A DNA stretch of 64,000 nt from the NCBI RefSeq assembly GCF_024713975.1, contig NC_091116.1, positions 6,388,621-6,452,620 of the forward strand, written 5' to 3'. Shown here piece by piece: positions 41,500-53,800 of this stretch. The DNA is from Paralichthys olivaceus. Taxonomy: Eukaryota; Chordata; Actinopteri; Pleuronectiformes; Paralichthyidae. The position numbers were made by a program, and so were the translations under genes. The notes below the pieces were generated by a model that saw only the letters and a list, made by a program, of their open reading frames with translations, ran no database searches and was not told the DNA's origin. The stretch's first letter is position 1, and each line of letters opens with the position of its first letter.

Positions 41500-41872
41500 G
41501 TTCAACTTGAATTCATTTCTTTTTAGAATTCAAATGTTGTTTTATCCTCTTGTGAAGCATTTTGTAACCGAGCAGTTGTGCCACACAAATAGAGTTTATT
41601 ATAATTATCATCATTACTATTAATCTTTCATCATGTGATTATCTTAACTTCCAGTGAACGAGGTAGCTTTTTCTCTTGCTCGCTCATTGAGGGAGCTGTT
41701 GGGTTTCTCTATAAATGTTAAGGTCTTGACCTTATTATGTTATGATGATGTTAACATTGAACTGAATTGAAAACCTTTTATTTTAGTTCATTATTTCTTT
41801 CCCATGGATATTGTGAAGCACGTTGTAACCTTGTTTAGATAAGTACTCTACAAATAAAATTATTATTATTAA
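41500..41872 (+). mobile_element. Cluster of three degraded retroelement 3' tails
   Basis: Three tail-like ends follow one another: TTGTGAAGCATTTTGTAACC with AATAGAGTTTATTATAAT (about 41550-41620); GGGTTTCTCTATAAATGTTA to TTGAACTGAATTGA (about 41700-41770); and ATTGTGAAGCACGTTGTAAC with CTACAAATAAAATTATTATT (about 41810-41872). Each resembles a teleost LINE/SINE terminus. They lie just upstream of cyp20a1 and in or beyond the tmem237 3' UTR. Confidence 0.55.
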
Positions 41873-42353
41873 CTTATCTCACCTTTCATTGTTGTTCTTT
41901 CCTATTATTGATTGCTTTGGAATGCATTAATCTTGTGTTATGTAGATCAACCATAAAGATTTGCATTTAATTAGTTTGAAAGGAAATATAAATCAAGTTT
42001 GATTTAATCTTTTATATACTTTCCATTTTCCTATTGTTAACATTCTCAAATTACAAAAGAAAAAGCTTTCACACATACACATACACTGACAATTATTTAT
42101 GTTGTTACATCTCAATTTATAATGCCAGCGCTGAAACAAACAGACATTTGAATAGTTTTCGTCACATCGAATTCCCCCAAAAGAAAATAAAAACACATTG
42201 TTGGATTCTTTGGTTAAAACCCTGTCCTTAAAAAACAATATATATTGACATTTAAAAAACACAATAAAACACAGTTAGAGTTTAATGCTAAAACACAAAA
42301 ATATGTGCAAAATGACAGCAAGGCTTTAGTGTTGCAGCAGACACACATGTTCC

Positions 42354-45300
42354 TCAGGCGATCATTTCTGATTTGTCCTCTGGTTTGGGCGGCTCAAGCT
42401 CCATGGCCATGAGATAACCTGAAGGACAACACATTCAAATTAAACTGGGATCTTCCTTCAAAGCAAACCCCAAACACAAACACAGATTATTCTCTCTCAC
42501 CCTCAGTGTAGTCTGTCTCAGGTTGGGAAGCTATACAAATCCAGGCCAGGCCGACAAACAGCGCCACCACCAGGTTGATTGTCACCCATGGGTGGAGGAT
42601 CTGGTGCTCGGACCCTGGTGGCCTGGAGAAGAAAAAGGAGAGCGTCAGGGTTTTATATCCAGGCTTCATGACGTGAGAAATAACCTAACATAGCAGTTCC
42701 AGTGAGCTCACCATAGCGTTGTGTTGAAGGATGGGTACAGGTTGATTCGATCACTGGTCATCTGCTGGCTCAAACACAGGACCAACGCTGAGAAATCCAC
42801 TACACAGGAGAGAGAGAAAAGAAAGCAGGGGGAAAAAAACTGTCAACACTCAACCATTGAAGTTTAAAGGGAGGATCCCTTGATTATAAATACAGTGTGG
42901 ACTCACAGAATGAGGCGAGAGCGACGGGGTCCAGTGTGATGAACTCTCGCAGAGCCATGGAGCCTTTGGCCAGATTCACTCTGTGAAGCAGAGCAGGTTT
43001 AAGAAACTTACAAAAGCTCCGTCAGCTCAATACTCTGAGATAAAAACCTGCACATTTCTAAAGATTTTAAATAAACATTCAGGCATCTTTGATAAATATT
43101 AACACTGCAATCAGATTTTTTTTAATTGAAATAAAAATGTGAGCATATGAGCAAAGTATCCATGGTGATGGGAAGGTTGATCCTCACCTGTCAAAGGCGG
43201 CCACAGTGTTGATGGCCAGCAGCATGTAGAGCAGAGACTGGCAGGGGTAAGCCAGGCTGTGGTACTGCTCCAGCAGGTTGGACAGAGCGGTGAGTTGCTG
43301 ACCGGCCAACGTGTACACCACCACAATGTTCCACACGGCGCAGCCTGCCAGGAAGCCATGACAGTACAAACCGAACCTCCTAAAGCAGATACAGAAGAGA
43401 TGATATTTAGAAGGAGGAGGAAGGACCACGCTCATGTGTTGATTTTCTTACAGAGACATGTTTCCTTCACCTGTAGCCTTTGTGCACTCTAATAGAAACG
43501 TCTCTGGTCGTCCAGAGCGGCTGCATGTGCTGGAAGTCCGTCATGTTATCCATCTGGTCGCTGGTCTTCCTCCAGTCGGAGCGTTCCGACGCCTGGAAAC
43601 GCTCTGCACATGAATGCACACGTTTAAGTTAGTATTTCCACATTTAACAGCCTTGATCACACCTTCTTCTTCTTCCTCCTTTGCTACTCACTGTTCCTCT
43701 CGACAAACACCTTCCCGACTGGCTGGCTCTGACCCTGTGGGGCCGAGAACAGAGAATGCTGGGAGATAGGGGGAGGAGTGTCAGTGATAATATCATCCTC
43801 TTCTACATCCAACTCATCGGGAAGCTGCGATTCAACGACTTTTGACTTCCTAAAATGACAAGAATAAAGGTTATCAAAATGTATAAATATGTTGTTCTCT
43901 CATTAAATATTTTCTTTTGTTAGTTGGTTCCGTATTTTTAACAATTATTAGAGGGAAAGTAAAAGACACTAAAGGAAAAAAGACACAAATACAACACAAC
44001 TCAACACGTCATGCATAAAATTACAAATGGTCCAGGAACAAACATTCTTGCTGCATTTTTGAGAGAAACATTTGTTCTGACTTTTCAATGAGACCTGCAA
44101 CGATCAGTAGATAATACGTTGATAATCTATGAATCATTTTGTGAATGTGGTCGCTTTTTGGCAGAGACTTGATTCAGACATGATTGTAAAAATATTTTTT
44201 GACTGATATTGACCCGAAGACGTCACTTTGTGTGGCTGTGGCAAATTAAAGCAGCTGTTTTTATTATATTCCAACTTTTTTGACAAATTAAGTAAATGAT
44301 CAACTGAGAAAAGATTTACTGATATTGAAACTAGCTGTTATCTTCGGTGCTTGCGGATATAACATGTAGTGTTATGAAAACGTACTTTTTCCTTTTGGTT
44401 TTTTTGACCACTTCTTCTCCATCGGTGGTCTGATCAGCTGCATCTCCGTTCACCAGATCGGCTTGGTCATCTTCAACATCTGAAACTGCGGCACAAGCGT
44501 GAATATACTCATCTATAAATGCCACGATGCACCAAACTGAGCTGGTCACACTATAGTTACTCCATAAAAATGCACAGATCTGCCACAGTTTCTGTTGTTT
44601 ATACAATTAAATTGTTTTCTTGTCATGTTAAGAAAAGCCTACGTGTATTGTCTGTCCTTGCTATTTTACCAATAGTGGCAGTTTTCTTTTTCTTCCTCCT
44701 TCTCGGGGGAGGCGCTCCATTTGTGGGTTCAAGGGAAAGTTGCTCTCCAACCTCAGATGTCCTCCTACTGCCCAGGCCTCCCATCTCCATCCCTTGATCT
44801 GAAAAATGAGGCGGTACATGAGTATTGAGATTTTATTCTGAAAGGTTAAGGGGCAAATGTAGTTGTGCTGATAGGTCCACCAATTTTCTCCCATGTATTT
44901 CGTACCATCTACATCGTCAACTCCATTCGTCTCCTTTCTCACCCTCTTCTTCTTTTGTCTGGGTGCTGCCACTTCTCCTGCGGGAGAAAAAACAGAATAT
45001 ACATAGTCTCAACAAGATGCCCATAGAAGTTATTGAATATTATTGTTATTATGATTATTATATCAACATATATTCTATAGATTCTGACTCACCAGCTGTG
45101 TCTTCACTTCACGTTTCAAACGACAGAGAAAGAGCAGACAAAAATATGGTTTAGTTTAAAAACTGTAAGTGAAGAAAAAATGAATTATTATATGGTCACA
45201 GTTAGAAATGAACACATTCATGTACCTCGTCATCGTGGGGAGCGTCCGCTGTCCTCGCTTAAGAGACAAAAGAGAGAAGCACAAGTCAATTCTCTTCTTT

Positions 45301-45799
45301 ATGTTGTTGTTGTTAAAGGTTCTTGTCAAACAAACAGACTTTCAGATTAATTTCAAGACTTTTTCATGGTCTTCTTCACATAGAGGTTTAATATCTGTTT
45401 CACGGCCAAATACAATATAAACACAGGAATAAACCGAATCCAGTACAAAATATACTTGTCTACCACGAACGACAGTGCTGAGAAACAACAAATCAGACAC
45501 TTCAGGTGGGGAAATTGGATTAGTGAGACACTCAGACCCATCAAAAAACATTAACAAACGATCTCTCATTAAAAACAGTGAGCTCAGGCGCAAAGAAAGA
45601 TTTTCACTTTGACAAACCATTAAAAATGATACACCTGCTCTTAGAAAACCAGTCGCTCTAAGGCTATTTAAGTCTCGGACACTTACACAACACCTAAAGT
45701 GGTTTAGAATTGAATAAAGTTAGTTTTTTTAAATGCTCGGTCATAGCGTAAAGGATAAGGCATCAGAAATAAAGATCTTACCATTGTCTTTCTGGCCAT
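42354..45799 (-). CDS. tmem237: Transmembrane protein 237 (ciliary transition zone)
   Basis: TMEM237 is a tetraspan protein of the ciliary transition zone; human mutations cause Joubert syndrome. Thirteen coding exons join in frame to 398 aa: 45782-45799, 45226-45257, 45093-45106, 44906-44977, 44670-44798, 44386-44485, 43692-43849, 43471-43603, 43188-43379, 42907-42980, 42712-42799, 42501-42622, 42354-42418. The N-terminal half is cytosolic, charged and Lys-rich ([22 protein letters not shown]), with VEEDDIITD then [11 protein letters not shown]. Four membrane helices follow: [69 protein letters not shown]. The C-terminal core matches human TMEM237 closely; the N terminus is weaker but LPTMTSEDTAG aligns with human LPPVPSQDD. 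The first three exons are only 18, 32 and 14 bases, so the start and those junctions are the least certain part; an upstream noncoding exon is possible. Confidence 0.92.
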
Positions 45800-46916
45800 T
45801 TCACCCAAGAATCAAGTAAGAGCCGAGTGAAGCTGCACGTAACATCCTGGCTGTTAAATCCTCGGCTAAATCTGTGTTCATACATCTGCCACGACGGAGG
45901 ATTACTCAGGGCAGAGGTCAAACCCTTTTTCTTTTTTTCTTTAAACTCTTGAAGAAGTGGCTGTGTGCTTATTTTTGTGAAACTTCAAGGAAGTGCATCT
46001 GTGGAATCTGGTTTAATCTGTGACGACAAAGCTTAGTCTATTTCTTCTAGGTTTGTTTGGTGACAATCGAGGAATGGAAGTTATATTTTTTACCCAGTTA
46101 TTTACATCCAATAGGCTTTTTATCATTGGGAATCTTTTGTGATTATATGCTGTTACAGTGTTATGATTCCAATCAACAGTGATCAAAATCTAAACAAAAT
46201 AAGTTTTGTTTTACGCGTTAAGACTTTTGTCTGTTGTACAAAATGACATTAATGACTATGACACAGCACAGTGATCTTATAAATACCCGTAATGGAATAA
46301 GTTTGGGGTAAGAACACTTGGATTTCACTGACTGACCTGTGGAAGAGGCGGAAGCTCCCTGGGCCGCATTTTCTGGAGAGGAAATACAGAATTTCAGCGA
46401 GATTTACATGTGAGTTACCATGCGAACATCTAAAAACATTCAAAATGAGATAAAAAATGTTTACTAGAGTTAGTATATGTCGAAAATATCACGCTCACGG
46501 CACAGGAAGGTATTTAACTGTGTGGAAACTACTCAAAATCGCTAACTCTGATAAGGCTAATCCTAAGCCACTTAAACCGTTATTTAGGAAAACAAACACG
46601 TGAGCTACCTTCGAGTTTTCCGTCTTTCAACCCAAATGTTCTTAAATCTGCACTTTTCAATTCTCATCTAGTGAAATAAACTCCACTTGATGCGAATTCA
46701 TCAACCACATGAGATTTACACTGAATAAACAGCGACTTCTCTCGTTGCTCGCTTTATTTACATTCTACAGGAAGAGAGTTGCGAACCGGAGGTATTTAAA
46801 AGACGGACACAACACTCCCTTCCTGTGTCTTCACAATAAAAGTCCCACTGCAAGCGAGAACAGATGAAAAAAAGACAAAATAAGTGAATCCAGGAATAAA
46901 TTACTATCATATTTGC
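45800..46916. other. tmem237 upstream region
   Basis: No coding exon was seen. It should contain the tmem237 promoter and any noncoding first exon, but no clear CpG island or TATA box marks it. Confidence 0.4.
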
Positions 46917-46922
46917 TTTATT
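46917..46922 (-). terminator. mpp4: mpp4 polyadenylation signal candidate
   Basis: Minus-strand AATAAA about 0.93 kb after the mpp4 stop codon (47845-47847). The interval 46923-47844 is AT-rich without coding content and is the probable mpp4 3' UTR. Confidence 0.45.
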
Positions 46923-47844
46923 AACGTCACAAACACGTATGTATTAAAATGTCATTGCTTTGCATGCACTTTGGTTGCATTTTACTATGGAAAACATGGT
47001 TTTCATTACACCAGTTTAATGAAATAAGGTCACTAAGTGCTATTTTGCAAGTTTGCTGAACAGAGCATTCTGTATTTTTTTCTTTGTAAACCTTGGATAA
47101 CTCTTTGGCATGCAATGACACGGTAAGCTATAGAAACACACAAAGAGATGACAGACATGTGGAGAACTCCATCCTGTGCTGTGGCTACACACACAGAGTA
47201 TATACCGGACGTCAGCTCACTTAGATCATTTCAGATTATTGTATTCATCTTAAAATTTACAGACAAAATTAAAAAAAGATCTAAAAAAAAACAAATTCTT
47301 GATTTCAACTGTGTAAACATCAATTGGACAAACATCAAGTCTTTATGTAGATTTGTGTTATAACAGTGGGGAGCAGGGCAGGAAATTCAAAAGCTACCAG
47401 CAAAGTACAAATCAACAGTTTTATCATCACTCTCTCACTATAATAATTCCAACATCCTGTAGACACACAGAAGAAGGTGCCCCTGGTTGTGTTGTCATTG
47501 TACTAACAGCTGTCTTCCTACTTTGAAAATACAAACCAAATTCTGACAAACGTGAGCTTCAGGGATTTCTTTGAGCATGAGTCCAGCTTCATCTTGTCTT
47601 TGGGGATTTGAAACGACTCAAGAGCCAGTTAAGCATGTCAGAAACACCCAGATCAAAATATTCAGATTTCTTTTCCATGCCCCACTCCCCTTGAAAATGC
47701 AGTGTTAGACATAAAACATTTGATTTGAATGTTAAGCTTTTTGGGACAATATTCCAGACTTTCAGTATCCAAAATGTGCTGCCCTAATAAATGCGAGGGG
47801 GCCACATTCCCCCTCTTGCCCCTCGTCTTCTCCTCCGTCCTCCC

Positions 47845-50800
47845 TCACGACTCTGTGGTGGGTCGTATCCAGCTGGCAGGGACCCACTGCGGCTCGTCCT
47901 GAGCCTTCCGCACCGCGGTCAGCAGCTGGACGCAGGAGTCCTGCAGCTCATCGTTGACGATCACGTGGTCGAAAAACTGACAGAAGTGCGATTCTATCTT
48001 GCGCGCTGCTTCTTCCATCTCCTGGAAATCTTCGCTCTGTTGGAAGAGACAGAATTTTGGACTAAAATGTTTAGAAAATATAAATTACATAGGTTTGAAA
48101 TTAAATATACAGCATATAAGTGTTTATAATAATATACTGAATTTAAGTAATTAGAATTAATACGATTTATTCAATATTTTATGGATGTCCACAAGGGGAG
48201 TTGTAGTTATTGACATTAATACATAAAACTCATATAACCAGAACCAATTAAAAACATTTTGGGGGGAGCAAAAATACAGTTACAGTCAAACCACTTGATG
48301 ATTCATTAAAAAACGTGTGGAGATAAATTGTGTCTTTATTTTTAAATCTAAATGTTTAAAAAAAATCTTTTTATCAATACTGAAGTAAGAAAAACAGACT
48401 CATAACAGACCAGAATTACAACATGGGCCGATGGGTGAGCTTACTTTGAACGGTCTGTTGACATAGTAGTTGGTGGTGATGTACGAATCCTGTCTGGTCT
48501 CCCTGATGCGCTCCAGAGGTGGAGGCTTCACATAGACGATGTAGGCCTTCAGCTCGTGGGTCCTCACTGCCTGAATGGCCTGAATAGAGAATCAATAAAT
48601 TAAATATATTCTAATTGAAGCTATTTTTAATAAAAAGGTATAAAAGTGATGGAAACTCAAAGAATTATTTTAATGTAGACACAACAGATGATAATAATGT
48701 CATTAAATGGAAACCAAGTTTGTAAAACGTTTTTCTTGACTCTGAAACTTAAAACTTGAATTCCTGCCACTGTTCATATTGTGTTTACGTTCGGCTCGAT
48801 GTCGATGATGCAGATCTTTCCGCTGTTTAAAACCTCCTTCACAGACTCGATGCTGGTGCCGTACAGATTCCCTTTGTACTCGCCGTACTCCAGAAACCTG
48901 GTAAACACCGTCATCATCATTTTGATGAGTTGTGTTATGTGCAGACTCACATCATTTTATTTTCAGAGGCCGGCATACCTGTTGTTATAAACCATGTTGT
49001 CGAAGACTTCTCTGCTCGTGAAGAAATATTCTCTTCCTGACTCCTCGTATCCTTTGGGTGCTCTTGTGGTATCTGGTCAAAGAAAAAAAAAAAGAATCGC
49101 ATTAATCACAACTGATTCAAAAACTTACAAAAGACTATCACACACGAAAAAGATAGAAAAGTGGACTATGTGTGTTTATGATGTGATTTTATATATATAT
49201 ATATAAGTGTCTGATACATACAAGCTAAAGCTCCCTGGAAGACGTTGGGGTTCATTTCAATCAAGCGCCTCCGAAGTTCATTCACACCCACACTAGACGG
49301 ACCTGCGGACATCAGAAAACATCTAAACCTTTATCCTAATCATACATTTCATCACCCTGAACATTTATGCAAGGTCTTAATTTATTGATGCCCTAAAATA
49401 AAACAGAAGCAGTGCCCAAGCTCATGTGTTTGGTGTACCTAAGAGGGCGATAAGGCGGTGTGGGTCCTGTGGTTGACGCTGGTAGCGTACCACCTCCTCA
49501 TAGGGGCTGTTGAGGGCGCTGTTGCAGCTGCTGGGACAGCGAGTGTGGCAGGATGGCGGGATGGTGCTGTGAAAGTGCCGCCTGCACAGACGCATGCTGC
49601 GTCTGAAGCCCGCTGAGGTAAAATGAAGATAAAGGTCATTAGTAAACCGATCCGGATAGAAACGGACGTATAAAACATAAAGGATAGATTGTGATATACA
49701 ATATAAATGAGCATATATATATGTTTGGAGACTTACTTAAGTAAATCCCCTCAATGTTGCTGAAGTCATCCTCCTCTGGTTGGATATGACGAGAAGCAGA
49801 ATGAGACATGGATGACAAAAGGATGGTGAAAAATAAAAAGCAAGAAATAAAGATGTTAAGGAAACTACGGCTGCAAGGTTGATTGGAAAAAAAAAATCCA
49901 CATCACAATCTTTGAAAGCAGAGCATATTCACAATAAGTGCATTTTTGAGTAATGCATTTTTATATCTATCAGCACTTATATTATATATATTATATATAT
50001 AATTATAATATCAATCTACCCAAATCTTATTTTCTCACCTTCTCTGAGCTCCTCTGACATTTCCCCCCCATCAGACAGCAGGAACATTCGGAAAAAGAAA
50101 GAAAAACCAAAGCTTTAGGTGAAGGACAAGTTACAGAGCGTTGCATCTTAAATACAGAGTTCAGAATCAAAAAAACTTACCTACCACATTCAAATGCCTC
50201 CTCATCTGTCAGAAAGGAAAAAACACACACAGGATATTTATCACAAAGCAGCAAAGACACACAAGAAGGTTGTTGGATGAAAAACTAAGTGGCAGCTGAG
50301 GCTTTACCTGCTTCAACACATTTCTCATCAATGGCCATCATGTCTTCCTCTGTGGGTGGAAAGTAAAACGTTATATCTGAGGGAGAACGTAAAAATACAT
50401 GGCGTTTTTTTTGCGGTTTTGCCCAAAACCTGAAGTGTGATCTCTGCTTACCTTCGTCTACAGTGCTCACTTCAGTAAGCGTGGAGTAAAACACAAGGAA
50501 AACTCAACTGTGACATCAGGTCGTACAGGGAGAGTCACTTCTGAAACTGCGTGGGCTTTTAATTCAAAGTCTGAGATGAGTTAAAGACGATGTGAGTGGA
50601 CTTACAGGTCTGAACGCAGGCATGTGGCTGATAAGGCTGAGCCCACCAGAACTCCCTCTGCTTCCTGTTACAACCCACACATACAGGTTTCAATTCATCA
50701 GCTGAGGTGTACAAATAGACAAAATGCACATTTCGAATATGCATCAGCGAGGACTTTAACTTCAAAAAACAAATCATGTTATTGATAGAAAACAGAGGAA

Positions 50801-53800
50801 ATAAGAAAATTCACATTTGAGAAAAATAGGCTTTTGTAAAGGAAAACATCTACATTTTTCAAATTAGGGTATCAATAAAAGTATTTAATATTATATGAAT
50901 TCTAGTTAATAAAATCTAAACAAATAATACCAGGCTTGTGTTTTATATGTGTATATTTTTACAGTGTCTTATTTTAAAGTTTCCTGAAGCACGAGCCTTT
51001 CTTTTTGTTCTTTAAAGATCAGCAGAGAAAACAGAATATATACAAACAACTGTACTTTGGGTTTGTGCATCGTGAAAATATTCTGCCCAAGTGGAGAGGA
51101 TCTTTTATAACTGACTAAATCAAATCCAACTCCTCTGACCGTTTGAGCAGGTTGGTGGAAGGGATGAGGCCGGCGCAGGCTGTGTTGCTGGGAAGTTTCT
51201 TGGCCTGCCACCAGAGGGAATCGGTCTGGTCCACGATTTCGAGCACGTCGCCCTTTCGGAAGCTCATACCGGCGTCAGCGCAGGGGATGGACGGGTCCTG
51301 TTGAGGGCTGTAGTCGGCCATGGCCCGCACATAGAGCTAACACCAGACAAGTTTATAGAGATGATAATATAACAATAAACCTTTTTAACTTGTGACAATG
51401 AGGTAGTATAGAGGATGGTGATTTACCATTGTCTGGTTGTGGACCGGCCTTTCTGTGATGGGAACCACCTTAAACATGATGGTGCCCTGCGACCTCACTT
51501 GCTGAAGACACCACAAGGATTAATTTTTAGTTTTATTTGTTATTCACGGGCGAACGTTAAGTCGCTGTGATGCACTTGACCTACCACGACTTGGATGACC
51601 TGCTCAGGCTCCATCCCGTCCACAGGAAAACCATTCACCTCTATGATCCGGTCCCCTGCATGGAGCAGACCTGCAGACGCACACACATAAATACAAAATG
51701 AATTTAAATATGTGTCACTGCTAAAATAAAGTTATTTTAGCTTCTTAATTAACATTCAGCTCACCACTGCGATCAGCCAGTCCTCCGTGAATCACCCGGG
51801 CAACAAAAATCTCCCCCGTGATCTCGTTCCTCTTTATAGTCGCTCCCTAGAACAAAAAAAGATGCAGAATAAAATCAACCTGTTGAATGTGAAACTGAAT
51901 CACACAAATGAGGACAAATAGACACTGATGGAGTCTGTGGGACGTGAAGACAGGATGAAAACCAAACGCTGAGGTGAAGTAGTTGAAATGAAGGCTCCAG
52001 ATGTCAGATATCGTTGGTGATGAGGAAGAAGGAGATGATGAAAATATGAAAGAATGAAATGGTCCTTACGAGACAAGAAATTTCAACTACCACTGTGCAG
52101 AGATGGCTTGAAAGGACCCATGAAGTCCATTTTCTGGACACTTTGGTCTGCGTGTCTCACGTCGCCTTCTTTTTCTTCTTCTTCTTCTTCTTCTTCTTCT
52201 TCCGCTTGTTTGCGGGACTTCCTTTCTCCTGCCCGTTGATCAGTGGATGCTTGGACGTTTGGAGATCAGCAAAGATGTGCTGTTTCTGAGGCAAAGGGAA
52301 ATTTGGGGCTTTTACGGTGGTTCGAGGTGACCCACCGCAAGACACAGACAGACAACTGGTGCCCTGGGAGGTGGAGGGAGCGTCGAGCAAGCTGCTGAGG
52401 GAGCTTGAAGAGGAGGTGCAGGAAGGGAGTGATGGGAAGGAACATCTGGATTGATGCGTCAGAGATGGACGATGCCCTCGAAGATTTGGACTTTGGCTTT
52501 TCTTGGGTGTGCAGACTTGCTCAGCGACTACATGCTTTGGGGAGTTGATGTCAAACTTCGGGGCAGAGAGGAGGGTCTGCAGCCGGTCCACCACCTGAGT
52601 GAGGAGGACTAAGGCGTGCGAGTTGTCCTGCACCGTCTCTGACATGCGTTCGGTGGCGGCTGCCATCTTCTCCCCCAGGAGCTTGATGTCCTTGGTGCTG
52701 CTCTCCATGGAGCTGGCGGCCAGCTGCACGGTCGTCCTGAGCTCATCCAGACTCTCCTGCTTGGCGAGCTCAACAGGAGGCACCTGGGGCATCTCCATCA
52801 CGCGGTGAGGGCGCATAGGGCTCGGGGGAGCCGTGCGGATGCGAGGGCTTTGGTTTCTGAGCCGAGGAGGCAAGCCTGGCGGGAGGTAGTCGTCTATGTG
52901 GGCACAGTAAGGTACAGTGAGGCACGGGGGAGAAGCGGTCCAACGCCGGGATGCGGGAAGCGGGGATGGGGCATTGGCAGACGTCTCATCCTCATCTCCG
53001 CTGTTGAGCTCTTCTATGATGTTGTCTCCAATGAGAAAACAGAAATTATTAATCCATGACAAACCAGAAGTAGAGGTGATGGAAGATGAAGGTGCAATGA
53101 TGAATGATGAAAAACGCACAGGGTCTTTTTTCCTCAAAATGCAAGCTTCGATCGTGTCTGCAGAAATTATTATAGCTGCTATAGACGGACCTCAAACTAC
53201 AGATTTGATCCAATATAAGAATATCTCTCTTCTGGCTAAAATAGAACATTTCTGATGATATATTTTCATGGTTCAATCGTTGGCCCAGATTTTTTCTTAC
53301 CAATCAGAACAGAGCTGTAGACCGAAGGCGCCGAGCGGTTCAGACTTGGCTCCCAGAGCAGTTTGGCGTAACAAACTCTACACTGGCTCACCGGTTTGCA
53401 ACAGCACATCCGACAGTTACTCGTTGGCTTATATTGAGGTGGGGTGTACGTCCGAGCCCCTACTGGGTGACACAGCGCTTCAGTTGGAGGGTAGCTGCCT
53501 CTTCGAACGCTACCCCACGATGAATCCCTGTCATCGAGGGCCTGGCTCTCGACGGCCGGGCTCTGGAACCCGAATGCGCCGCCTCTGTGGAGCCTTTGCC
53601 GGGTCAGGTGTCTCACGGTTTCCCAGTGATTGCTGATTCCCACTCTGGGGCTTTTTGCACAGGGAGGGGAGGCAGTGGGCAGCGGCCGCCCGACTCTCTG
53701 GTAGTTGCAAAACTGTGAGACAAGAGAGTCACTCAAATATTCAACACAGGGACTGAAGGGTTTGAGAGGAAAGTGTAAAGATGGAATATCTGCTAGGAAA

